Source of the DNA: Pilibacter termitis
Lineage (GTDB): Bacteria; Bacillota; Bacilli; Lactobacillales; Streptococcaceae
Length of the DNA: 53,015 bases
Direction of reading: 5' to 3'
NCBI RefSeq assembly: GCF_900167335.1
Contig: NZ_FUXI01000011.1
Coordinates: forward strand, 1 to 53,015
Part shown: piece by piece, positions 1 through 8,953 of the stretch
Layout: every line of letters begins with the position of its first letter
Numbering within the stretch: position 1 is the first letter of the stretch
The notes under the pieces: model-generated
Databases searched by the model: none
Told to the model about the DNA's origin: nothing
The model's input: only the letters and a program-made list of their open reading frames with translations
Translations under genes and position numbers: made by a program

Positions 1-405
1 GGTTTTAGAAGATTTGAGAATTTCCGTACGAGGAGCTATATTCAGTGTGGTCTTCTTACAGGGATTTGTAAGGTGGTTTAGAATAGATATTTCAGTATTT
101 AAAGTGTAACAGTGAAAGATAAAACAAGAGAATAGTCAAGTGAACAAGGTTTTGCATGTTGAACGACCTATAATTGTGCTACTGGCTAGGTTCGACAGAG
201 CAGAATGCTACAAGAAAACTATTTCTGGTAGACGCAAAAGAGGAGCTGGACAAGATGTCCAACTCTCTTAGGTACGCTTTGTAAAATAGATGCTTTCCAC
301 ACGATTTGACAAAGAGCCTATCTTTTGGAGGTAGTGCTTTTTTGCATAGTGACAAGTTTAATTTTTTGGTGTATCATCAAAGAAAAAATATGAGGAGGGG
401 TATTT
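1..405 (+). other. Unassigned intergenic region, possible untranslated RNA
   Basis: No open reading frame of convincing length is seen. The stretch looks more structured than ordinary spacer: it holds a short hairpin near 244-269 (TGGAC pairing with GTCCA) and ends in a good intrinsic terminator at 315-343. Together these suggest that a transcript from further left, or a small RNA, ends here. I compared it from memory with RNase P RNA, tmRNA, SRP RNA and 6S RNA and saw no matching signature, so the identity is open. Confidence 0.3.
315..343 (+). terminator. Intrinsic terminator
   Basis: Stem AGCCTATCT / AGGTAG(T)GCT with one bulged T and loop TTTGG, followed directly by a run of T. It closes whatever is transcribed from the left end and insulates the ATPase gene that starts at 406. 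Confidence 0.6.
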
Positions 406-2253
406 ATGGAAACAGAGGAGTTTCAGGCGATAATTTATGGTTTATTGGAAGAAATTTCTTTTTGTAAAAAAATGGAATTTAAGGAAAATGAAGTTCAAAG
501 AGAATGTCGAGATATTGATGAATTTAAGAAATTCAAGCAAGAGTTGAGTGAGTTTGAAGAGGAATTAGCAAAATTCATAAACGATAGAATTTATGAACAA
601 TCCAATGATAGATTAAAGAAAATGATTGTAAAGTTATTTAAGACTTCTAGTCTTAATACTTCTGGTCGTCGTATTCAGAGACTGAGAGGAAGAATTAGTT
701 ATTTAAATCCAGCACTATCGAAAATTCACCGATTATTTAAGCTAAATACAAAGAGTAATATTTGCTTGATTGGATCCAATGGAAGTGGAAAATCAAGTTT
801 TGCACAATATTTTAAGGATAGCTTGGAGGAAAATATTGTTGCCATTCCAGCTCAGAAATTATTGTTTGAACGTGCTAGTAGAGAGAATTTAATAGTTAAT
901 AAAGAACAAGTTCAGCGGATTTTAGTAAGTTCTAATAGCTTAAAAGAAAAAGGTGTTTCTGGCATAATGGATAAATTTTCTATGTTTATCGCAGGAATGA
1001 TAACTGAAGCATATAATAATGCAGTAGGAAAAGAAGTTACAGATGAAAATATTTTTAAAAAATTTACCGCTATCTATAAAGAACTTCTATCTATTGATTT
1101 TGTTGACATTTTTGCTGATGGGCAAATAAATATTAACGCTCGCGTATTACAACCAATCATAAATGAAAAGGAAATACTTGTTGACAATTTATCCGACGGA
1201 GAAAAAGCCTGTATTTCTTTCATTATCCAAGTGCTTATGGCACCAGCTGATGCGATGATTATCGTTGATGAACCAGAAACGTTTTTAAACCCTGCGGTTT
1301 ATAATCGGTTGTGGAATAAGTTGGAGGAAGAGCGAAAGGACTGCCAATTTATATACATTTCTCATAATTTGGCTTTTATCGAGAGCAGAAATGCGGAAAT
1401 TTATCACATAAAGGAATTTACTTATCCAGACAAATGGGAATTTGAAAAAATCTCAGATGAAATTCCAAAACATTTAGCGATTGAGCTTGCGGGTGTGAAA
1501 CAGAATGTTTTATTTTGTGAAGGAAATGATAAGAGCAGTTTTGATTATAAAATTTACCAAGCATTGTTTCCAGAGCTTTCCGTTATTCCAGTAGGAAGTT
1601 GCAACGAAGTGAAGAGATACACAATACATCATAATAAAACTTCACAACGCAACACAGCGTTCGGGCTTATTGACAATGATTTAAGGATAGATGAAGAAAA
1701 AGAAAAACTCAAGGAAAACAATATTTTCACAACTAAATTCTTAGAAATTGAGATGTTGCTGTGTGATGAAGAGGTGATACGTGCAACGTTTGATGGGGAA
1801 GCTATTGACGATATGGATGAAAGAATTAAGGAGTTTAAGGAAAAGTTTGTAGAGAAAATAACAGAGAAACAAGAACAAATTATCCGTAATAAAGATAAAA
1901 AGAATTATGAACAGGTTTTGCAGACACAAATGTATGATACGAAAAAGGGAAAAGAAGAGAATATCGAAGTTCTAGTGAATAAGTTAAAGGATATAACCGA
2001 TTCCTCAGAGGAAATTAAGGCGATTATAGAAACAAAAGTTTATCAATCGCTTATAGAAATATGCAATTTAGGGCATAAGGAAATTACTGGAGAGTTGGGA
2101 AACAAAATAATAGATAGTGACTTTGAAAATAAAACAATGAGCAAAATTATAAACAATGGAGAACTCCAAAAAAAGATAAGAGAAAAATATTTTAAAGGAT
2201 ATTTTGAAACTGAAAAATTGCTTGTTCCACAATTTCTTAATAGTTTTCCTTGA
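406..2253 (+). CDS. AAA/ABC-type ATPase with TOPRIM-like (OLD/DUF4435-type) C-terminal domain
   Basis: A 615-residue cytoplasmic protein. Visible motifs: an N-terminal charged helical part (about 1-110), Walker [10 protein letters not shown] near 123-131, an ABC signature LSDGEKA near 262-268, Walker B IIVDEPE near 285-291 and an SH switch near 319-320. After this comes a segment with the TOPRIM pattern: LFCEGNDK (Glu near 372) and GLIDNDLR (Asp near 423 and 425). ATPase plus TOPRIM in one chain is the architecture of OLD nucleases and of ATPase/DUF4435 pairs used in phage defence (for example PARIS, which also exists as a fused form). The start ATG has a strong AGGAGGGG site. The gene stands alone and is more AT-rich than its neighbours, which fits acquisition. 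The defence role is inference; a DNA-repair or overcoming-lysogenization role is possible. Confidence 0.75.
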   Translation: METEEFQAIIYGLLEEISFCKKMEFKENEVQRECRDIDEFKKFKQELSEFEEELAKFINDRIYEQSNDRLKKMIVKLFKTSSLNTSGRRIQRLRGRISYLNPALSKIHRLFKLNTKSNICLIGSNGSGKSSFAQYFKDSLEENIVAIPAQKLLFERASRENLIVNKEQVQRILVSSNSLKEKGVSGIMDKFSMFIAGMITEAYNNAVGKEVTDENIFKKFTAIYKELLSIDFVDIFADGQININARVLQPIINEKEILVDNLSDGEKACISFIIQVLMAPADAMIIVDEPETFLNPAVYNRLWNKLEEERKDCQFIYISHNLAFIESRNAEIYHIKEFTYPDKWEFEKISDEIPKHLAIELAGVKQNVLFCEGNDKSSFDYKIYQALFPELSVIPVGSCNEVKRYTIHHNKTSQRNTAFGLIDNDLRIDEEKEKLKENNIFTTKFLEIEMLLCDEEVIRATFDGEAIDDMDERIKEFKEKFVEKITEKQEQIIRNKDKKNYEQVLQTQMYDTKKGKEENIEVLVNKLKDITDSSEEIKAIIETKVYQSLIEICNLGHKEITGELGNKIIDSDFENKTMSKIINNGELQKKIREKYFKGYFETEKLLVPQFLNSFP

Positions 2254-2278
2254 ACAAACTAAAAAACTATGTTATCAT
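2250..2278 (+). promoter_or_regulatory. Sigma-A type promoter for the L31 gene
   Basis: TTGAAC, a 17-base spacer, then TATCAT. The -35 box overlaps the stop codon of the ATPase gene, so L31 has its own promoter with a start near 2285. Confidence 0.55.
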
Positions 2279-2300
2279 CTTACTGTTGTAAAAAATAACT

Positions 2301-2321
2301 ATGAGTTAGACAATAACTCAT
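2301..2321 (+). promoter_or_regulatory. Inverted repeat in the L31 leader
   Basis: Perfect arms ATGAGTTA and TAACTCAT with a 5-base spacer, lying between the predicted start site and the AAGGAGA ribosome binding site. It could be an operator or an mRNA hairpin for feedback by L31. It does not match the Bacillus Zur box as I remember it. Confidence 0.35.
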
Positions 2322-2341
2322 GGCAAAGGAGATTGCAAAAA

Positions 2342-2587
2342 ATGAGAAAAGATATTCATCCAGATTATCATCCAGTAGTTTTTATGGACTCTACAACAGG
2401 ATTTAAATTCCTTAGCGGTTCTACTAAAAACTCAAGCGAAACAATTGAATGGGAAGACGGAAACACTTACCCTGTTATCCGTGTCGAAGTAACAAGCGAC
2501 TCTCATCCATTCTACACAGGACGTCAAAAGTTCACTCAAGCAGACGGACGTGTGGCTCGTTTCGAGAAAAAATACGGGAAAAAATAA
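2342..2587 (+). CDS. rpmE2: 50S ribosomal protein L31 type B
   Basis: An 81-residue protein starting [16 protein letters not shown], the usual L31 type B start, and ending in the basic FEKKYGKK tail. It lacks the CxxC zinc-binding cysteines of type A L31. In many Firmicutes the type B form replaces the zinc form under zinc limitation. The open frame extends upstream to 2204, but the family start and the AAGGAGA site at about 2326-2332 fix ATG 2342. It is a single-gene unit with its own promoter and terminator. Confidence 0.95.
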   Translation: MRKDIHPDYHPVVFMDSTTGFKFLSGSTKNSSETIEWEDGNTYPVIRVEVTSDSHPFYTGRQKFTQADGRVARFEKKYGKK

Positions 2588-2601
2588 TTCCAGTACACTT
2601 A

Positions 2602-2624
2602 AACAGCCCTTGTGGCTGTTTTTT
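2602..2624 (+). terminator. Intrinsic terminator after L31
   Basis: Stem AACAGCC / GGCTGTT, loop CTTGT, followed by a run of T. Confidence 0.8.
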
Positions 2625-2659
2625 AATATGGACACCTTTAAAAATAGGGAGAGAGTATA

Positions 2660-3694
2660 TTGTTATATGAATTATTCAAGCAAAATAAAGTGCAAGATTC
2701 CGTTCTTAGACCGATTGGAGCGGGACTTTCCGTCTTGTATCCATTGGGAGTTGGTCTATTATTTCACAACTTACACATTGCTCAATTTGGCATATTAGGA
2801 GCATTTAGTTTTTTAGCATTTCAACGCATAAGTATAGCTTATAATCTTAAAGCCATATCCATACACGGAATATGTATATTACTAAGTTTTATTTTGGGTA
2901 TGCTTTCGGTCAAAGCGTTTTGGATTTTTCCATTTTTGATTGCGATCACTTCATTTTTTGGATTTATGGTAGTCAAAATCTACCGTATTCCCAAACCCGC
3001 ACACTTTTTTGTGCTAATGCTCTTGGCGACAGGCGGAAATACGCACTTGATTTCCACCAACATCTTCTATGTCGCTTCCTGCCTTATTATCGGCATTCTA
3101 TCCAGCATTTTCAACGGACTTTTGATTTCGCTTTTGGAAAATTTGCCACTCAGGCATGAAAAGTCGAGCCACCAACGTCTTTATTGGCGGGACAAGCTCT
3201 ATGTTACGATTGATGAGCGACCAAAAATTCTCCTTGATGCTCTTCATTTTTCCTTTATCCTCTTTGTCGCAGGCTACGTTGCCTACTTGCTAAAAGAAAA
3301 TTTTGGGCATTGGGTGTTAATTAGTTGTGCAGCAGTATTGGCAGGTGAGGAAATTGAAGTGATAAAAAGACGATATTTAGGCAGAATTGTCGGAAGTATG
3401 ATTGGATTATTCCTTGGAGTCGTGCTAATAAGTTTAAAACTTCCAACAATCGCTTTGATGTTCATCATCATTCTTTTAAATATTTTGATTGAATATTTTA
3501 TGCCGAGAAATTACACGATTGCGAATTTCTTCACCAATCCACTGGTTTTATTGCTTTCTCTATTGACAAGCAACCAAAGTGCGAGCGAGCTAGTGCTAGG
3601 CAGATTCACAGGCGTAATTCTCGGGAGTGTGATTGCATTTCTTTTGATTAGCATGATGCACAAAGCCTTGAGATTAAGTAAAATGGAATATTAG
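2660..3694 (+). CDS. FUSC-family (aromatic acid exporter-like) membrane protein
   Basis: A 344-residue integral membrane protein with two blocks of hydrophobic helices (about 20-155 and 190-335) separated by a short charged cytoplasmic stretch (HEKSSHQRLYWRDKL). The second block contains the FUSC-type signature GRIVGSMIGLFLG followed by EYFMPRNYTIANFFTNPLVLL. This family includes putative exporters of fusaric acid and other aromatic acids; the substrate here is unknown. The start is TTG 2660 behind AGGGAGAGAG. It is monocistronic, with L31 before and glpK after, so context gives no clue to function. Confidence 0.75.
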   Translation: MLYELFKQNKVQDSVLRPIGAGLSVLYPLGVGLLFHNLHIAQFGILGAFSFLAFQRISIAYNLKAISIHGICILLSFILGMLSVKAFWIFPFLIAITSFFGFMVVKIYRIPKPAHFFVLMLLATGGNTHLISTNIFYVASCLIIGILSSIFNGLLISLLENLPLRHEKSSHQRLYWRDKLYVTIDERPKILLDALHFSFILFVAGYVAYLLKENFGHWVLISCAAVLAGEEIEVIKRRYLGRIVGSMIGLFLGVVLISLKLPTIALMFIIILLNILIEYFMPRNYTIANFFTNPLVLLLSLLTSNQSASELVLGRFTGVILGSVIAFLLISMMHKALRLSKMEY

Positions 3695-3718
3695 GACATC
3701 TGTTGAGGTGTCCTCTTT
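3694..3718 (+). terminator. Weak terminator hairpin
   Basis: Stem GGACATC / GGTGTCC with loop TGTTGA and a short T-rich tail TCTTT. The stem overlaps the stop codon of the FUSC gene. Its sequence resembles the ends of the 277-bp MITE (GG-AC-TCT). Confidence 0.45.
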
Positions 3719-3729
3719 GTAATTGGTAC

Positions 3730-3758
3730 TTGCGTCTCTTACACTCTTTAGGTAAAAT
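3730..3758 (+). promoter_or_regulatory. Putative glpK promoter
   Basis: TTGCGT, 17 bases, TAAAAT. I could not see a convincing cre site (CcpA operator) beside it. Confidence 0.4.
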
Positions 3759-3804
3759 ATGTGTGTAAGCCTTATCAAAAAAAGAAAGAGGCACGAAAGC
3801 CTAG

Positions 3805-5328
<1,524 letters not shown>

Positions 5329-5475
5329 ATAAAATCACCGAATAGAGTAAACATACAAACTCTCCTTGACGTTTTTTTCTATTATACCAAATAAAAGACG
5401 GAATGGGAGATGTTTGTTAGTTTTTAGAGATGCCCATAAAATAAAAACAAACCATTTTATAGAAAAGGGGATTGA

Positions 5476-7269
5476 ATGAAAAATCAAAAGAATTATTTCC
5501 ATTTGTCGATTATTTTTGCTTTTCTTGCGTTCTTTTTGTTTGTTTATTATTATTTTGCGGTTTCTCAGACAAATTACGTTGGCTTGAGTGTGAGAGATGA
5601 GCTGGGAGAGTGGAAAATTGTTAATTTGCAAAAGAGTGGTGCTGCTGAAAAAAGCGGGTTAAAAAAGGGGGATATTCTATTATCCTTAGATAATCAAGAG
5701 CCAAGGAAAAATAAAATACTCAACAAATGGTTGATAGTGGAACAAGTGGAAAACGTGCAAGTGAAACGGAATGAAAAAATTTTAAGCATTTCATTGCGAA
5801 AAAATCATGTAAATTTTCAAAGATTTTTATCTTTGAGTGCGATAAGTGCAGGAATTACAAGTTTTTTGCTTGTTTTTAGTAGAAAACAGTTGATTAGCAA
5901 ACGAAGTATTTATTTTTATTACTTTCTGGTAAGTGCAATATTTGCGGTGTTATCTCTTGTTCCGTCAAGTATTGGCAATGACATAGGGCGATTTTTTATC
6001 ATTTTGATGATTTCTATTTTTCCAATTTTCCTTAGTATTTTTGTCAGGAAAAATTATAAAATAAGTGTTCTTTTTCGCAAGAGTAAAAGCATTATGCTTT
6101 CAGTTGGTATTATGGTTGTTAATTTGCTGTTATTTTTTTGGAATCTCTTGTTTACACTTCCAATGATTTTCAGAAATTATCTAGCAATTGGGATTTTTTA
6201 TGTGTTATTTTTTCAGTTATGTCTAGTCTTAATCGGTGATAGAATGAAAGAAAACGTACAATTGAATCGAATTTCGCAAATAAATATACGAGTCCTTAGT
6301 ATTTTTAGCGTTCTCCCTTTATTTTTTTGCTACGTTTTTCAAATTGGTTGGCAAGCTCCGTTTCCACTCGTGCTTTCGTTTGTCATTTTGCCATTTTTCG
6401 CTCTTTTACATGGGCTAATTTTGTCAAGAGGAACCTTGTTTCGTTATGGTTTATCGGAAAAAGTTTTGTATTTAGCCATTTCTGTTTTTTTGAGTATAAT
6501 GCTCGTCTTATTTATTTTATTGAGCAACTATATTCCGTTTTATATCGTTATGATTTATGCTTTTTCCTTGATGTATCTTTTGTTGCCGTTATTCATAGAA
6601 ATTGTTTTGATAACGAAAAAACAAAACGTTGCAACAACCTCTTTAGATACTTTTTTGATTGCCGAGGAGGAACGAGAGGGGATTTCTATGTATATTCACG
6701 ACACGACCATTCAGGAGTTGATGTTTTTTATTCGAGAAGTTCAAGAAAAAGGAGAGGTTTCTAAAAAAGAAACGCTTGATGTAATAGAAGAAGCAGTGTT
6801 CTCATTAAGAGAGCTTTGCTCGGATATTTATCCATTGATGATTGAAGAATTAGGGCTAAAATCGGCACTTATTGACCTTTCACATCAACTTCAGCGAAAA
6901 TATCCTGTGTTAATTGAGGTGAAGTTTGAGCAAACGGACATTATTTTGCCTGCAAAATATGAAAATTTTCTTCTTCGTTCGCTAAAAGAGTTGATAAATA
7001 ACAGCATTTTACACGGAAAAGCTACTGAAATTCAGTTGGTGTTTAAAGAAACTAGCGATTTTTACACATTTACCGTAAAAGATAACGGACATTTTATTGA
7101 ACAGGAAAAGAAACATAGGAACAATCATTTTGGTTTGAACGCAATAAAAGAAAAAATAAAATTATTAGGTGGAAATACGACAGTTGATGTTGGAAATGGA
7201 ACAAAGATTTCGCTTAATGTTTTAAAAAACAAGGAGAAAAAAGATGAAAATAAAACTAGCGTTAATTGA
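5476..7269 (+). CDS. Membrane sensor histidine kinase with PDZ domain (NarL/ComP-like class)
   Basis: A 597-residue kinase. One membrane segment (about 10-28) is followed by a PDZ-like domain (about 35-110, with AAEKSGLKKGDILLSLDNQ), about eight further membrane helices (115-385), a HisKA_3 dimerisation domain with the phospho-acceptor His408 in YIHDTTIQEL, and a HATPase domain with N box LKELINNS (503-510) and KDNGHF G box. PDZ plus many helices plus HisKA_3 recalls ComP of Bacillus, the quorum-sensing kinase, but the signal is unknown. The start ATG follows AAAAGGGG. It overlaps the response regulator gene by 26 bases, so the pair is translated together. Confidence 0.88.
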   Translation: MKNQKNYFHLSIIFAFLAFFLFVYYYFAVSQTNYVGLSVRDELGEWKIVNLQKSGAAEKSGLKKGDILLSLDNQEPRKNKILNKWLIVEQVENVQVKRNEKILSISLRKNHVNFQRFLSLSAISAGITSFLLVFSRKQLISKRSIYFYYFLVSAIFAVLSLVPSSIGNDIGRFFIILMISIFPIFLSIFVRKNYKISVLFRKSKSIMLSVGIMVVNLLLFFWNLLFTLPMIFRNYLAIGIFYVLFFQLCLVLIGDRMKENVQLNRISQINIRVLSIFSVLPLFFCYVFQIGWQAPFPLVLSFVILPFFALLHGLILSRGTLFRYGLSEKVLYLAISVFLSIMLVLFILLSNYIPFYIVMIYAFSLMYLLLPLFIEIVLITKKQNVATTSLDTFLIAEEEREGISMYIHDTTIQELMFFIREVQEKGEVSKKETLDVIEEAVFSLRELCSDIYPLMIEELGLKSALIDLSHQLQRKYPVLIEVKFEQTDIILPAKYENFLLRSLKELINNSILHGKATEIQLVFKETSDFYTFTVKDNGHFIEQEKKHRNNHFGLNAIKEKIKLLGGNTTVDVGNGTKISLNVLKNKEKKDENKTSVN

Positions 7270-7855
7270 TGACCACAAACTTGTTTTACAAGGAATGGCG
7301 GAAAAACTCGAGCAGGTGGCGAATTTTGAGCTTGTCGGTGCTTATACAGAGGAGGAAAGTTTTCTTCTTTGTTTGCAACATAAAGAAATTGATGTAGTTG
7401 TAATGGATTTGATGTTAAAGGATAGTCACGGCTTGGATTTGTTAAAGACAATCAATGCGTTGAATGAAAAGAAATTACGAGAGAGTAAAGTTATTTTGAT
7501 TTCTGGATTTTATGATGAAACGCTGCATAAAAGAGCATTAGAGCTTGGTGCGAAAGCTTTTTTGAGGAAAGAAGTAAGTTATGAAGAATTGATTGCCTGT
7601 ATTCTCAATGTTGCCAAGGGAAATCACGTTATTCCAGAATTTTTAGCTGTCGAACTCCAGAATCCGCTTTTGACAAATAGTGAGCAAACGGTGTTGAAAT
7701 TACTGGCAGAGGAGTTCACAAATGAGCAAATCGCTAAGGAAATGTATATAAGTCGTAGAACAGTAGAAACGCACGTCTCCAATATTTGCCGAAAGCTCGG
7801 AGTTAATTCTCGGATTGGTGCGGTTCGTGAGGGATTGCGATTAAAAATTATTTAG
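7244..7855 (+). CDS. LuxR/NarL-family response regulator
   Basis: A 203-residue regulator with a receiver domain (acid pair near 9-10, phospho-acceptor Asp55 in VVMDLMLKD, Lys near 111 in AFLRKEV) and a C-terminal LuxR-type helix-turn-helix (about 140-200: LLAEEFTNEQIAKEMYISRRTVETHV). It is the partner of the overlapping kinase, with AAGGAG before its ATG. The target genes are unknown. The ABC exporter 400 bases downstream is a candidate, but a terminator and a mobile element separate them. Confidence 0.92.
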   Translation: MKIKLALIDDHKLVLQGMAEKLEQVANFELVGAYTEEESFLLCLQHKEIDVVVMDLMLKDSHGLDLLKTINALNEKKLRESKVILISGFYDETLHKRALELGAKAFLRKEVSYEELIACILNVAKGNHVIPEFLAVELQNPLLTNSEQTVLKLLAEEFTNEQIAKEMYISRRTVETHVSNICRKLGVNSRIGAVREGLRLKII

Positions 7856-7886
7856 AGGTTAGCCTTAAAAATGCGGAAGAACGCAG

Positions 7887-7918
7887 AAAAACATTCGGGG
7901 AATACGGATGTTTTTTTC
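7887..7918 (+). terminator. Intrinsic terminator of the two-component operon
   Basis: Ten-pair stem AAAAACATTC / GGATGTTTTT (one G-T pair), 9-base loop, then a T run. Confidence 0.75.
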
Positions 7919-7954
7919 TTTTTTGGAAGGTATGATTTTTTAACAGGTATAAAA

Positions 7955-8231
7955 GGGTACCTCTAAAAACTCATGCTCACCCAAAATTGCTAGTTTCCCG
8001 ATTTTCTTCGTCAGCCTCCTCAACCTTGTCTAGCTAGGAGGGGCAGGAGTTTGGTCGCTGTTCGCAATGCTACTTGAAACTTCGTTTCAAGCAAGTAAAT
8101 AGCATGGCTCACTACGACAAACTCCTGAACGCCCCTCTTAGCTTTTCGATGAACCACATAGCTTTCGTCGGTTTCCTCGAAAATCGGAAAACTATCTAAT
8201 TTTGGCTTAAGCGGAGTTTTTAGAGGTACCC
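7955..8231 (-). mobile_element. 277-bp MITE-like element, copy 1
   Basis: Terminal inverted repeats of 18 bases (GGGTACCTCTAAAAACTC and its complement) enclose a sequence that is palindromic over most of its length. It is flanked by AAAA on both sides (7951-7954 and 8232-8235), a likely 4-bp target duplication. The second copy, at 44269-44545, has exactly the same length in the opposite orientation and is over 90 percent identical by eye. The centre (about 8028-8148) is one unit of the short palindromic repeat family. No coding capacity, so it must be moved by a transposase elsewhere. It ends 26 bases before the ABC gene. Confidence 0.75.
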
Positions 8232-8257
8232 AAAATCAATTTTTCAGGAGGAATTTC

Positions 8258-8953
8258 ATGCTAATTTTCAAAAACATCAGTAAAACTTACCAAATCGGAA
8301 GTCAAGAGGTGAAAGCCTTGGAAAATGTTAATTTTGAGATTCACAAAGGTGAATTTACCGTTATTTTAGGGCCGTCTGGATCAGGAAAGAGTACGGCGTT
8401 GAATATTTTAGGTGGAATGGATCGGGCAAGTTCGGGTGAATTTTTATTTGACAATGAGGTTATAACACAATTGACAGATGAAAAACTTTCGGAATATCGT
8501 AGGGATATTGTAGGATTTGTTTTTCAATTTTATAATTTAATTCCTAGCTTGACTGCATTAGAAAATATTGGAATAGCAGCAGAGTTGACCGATAATTTAG
8601 CGATTGCGGAAAATTGTTTGGAGCAAGTAGGACTTCTTCACAGGCGAAAGAATTTTCCCAATCAAATGTCAGGTGGCGAGATGCAACGGGTTTCGATTGC
8701 ACGTGCTTTGGCGAAAAAACCTAAGTTACTTTTATGTGATGAACCAACTGGAGCATTGGATTCGGCAACAGGGTTGAAAATTATGGAAATTCTACGTTTT
8801 TCAGCGGAAAATTCAGAAGTAGCAGTCGTTATGGTTACGCACAACGAAGAATTTGCCAAATTAGCACATCGGATTATTCGTTTGCATGACGGAAAAGTTT
8901 CTTCAATCGAAGAAAACAAAACGCCAGCAGAGCTTTCGGAGGTGCATTTATAG
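8258..8953 (+). CDS. ABC transporter ATP-binding protein, MacB/LolD type
   Basis: A 231-residue ATPase: Walker A GPSGSGKST (about 42-50), Q loop in VFQFYNL, signature MSGGEMQRVSIARAL, Walker B LLLCDEPTGALDS and His switch VTHNEE. The EPTGALD motif and length place it in the MacB/LolD group that powers FtsX-type permeases rather than classic import permeases. AGGAGG precedes the ATG. Its stop overlaps the GTG start of the permease by one base, so the two form one transporter. Substrate unknown; lipoprotein, peptide or antibiotic handling are typical for the group. Confidence 0.92.
   Translation: MLIFKNISKTYQIGSQEVKALENVNFEIHKGEFTVILGPSGSGKSTALNILGGMDRASSGEFLFDNEVITQLTDEKLSEYRRDIVGFVFQFYNLIPSLTALENIGIAAELTDNLAIAENCLEQVGLLHRRKNFPNQMSGGEMQRVSIARALAKKPKLLLCDEPTGALDSATGLKIMEILRFSAENSEVAVVMVTHNEEFAKLAHRIIRLHDGKVSSIEENKTPAELSEVHL

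Noticed and set aside
150-300. tmRNA or tRNA-like signature (GGTTCGAC near 190)
   Set aside because: No acceptor stem, CCA end or tag reading frame accompanies it; a T-loop-like octamer alone is not evidence.
2301-2321. Zur box for zinc control of L31
   Set aside because: The palindrome does not resemble the Bacillus Zur consensus, so zinc control is not claimed.
6327-6764. 145-residue frame on the plus strand inside the histidine kinase
   Set aside because: A second frame of the AT-rich membrane domain; the kinase frame has clear domain conservation and this one has none.
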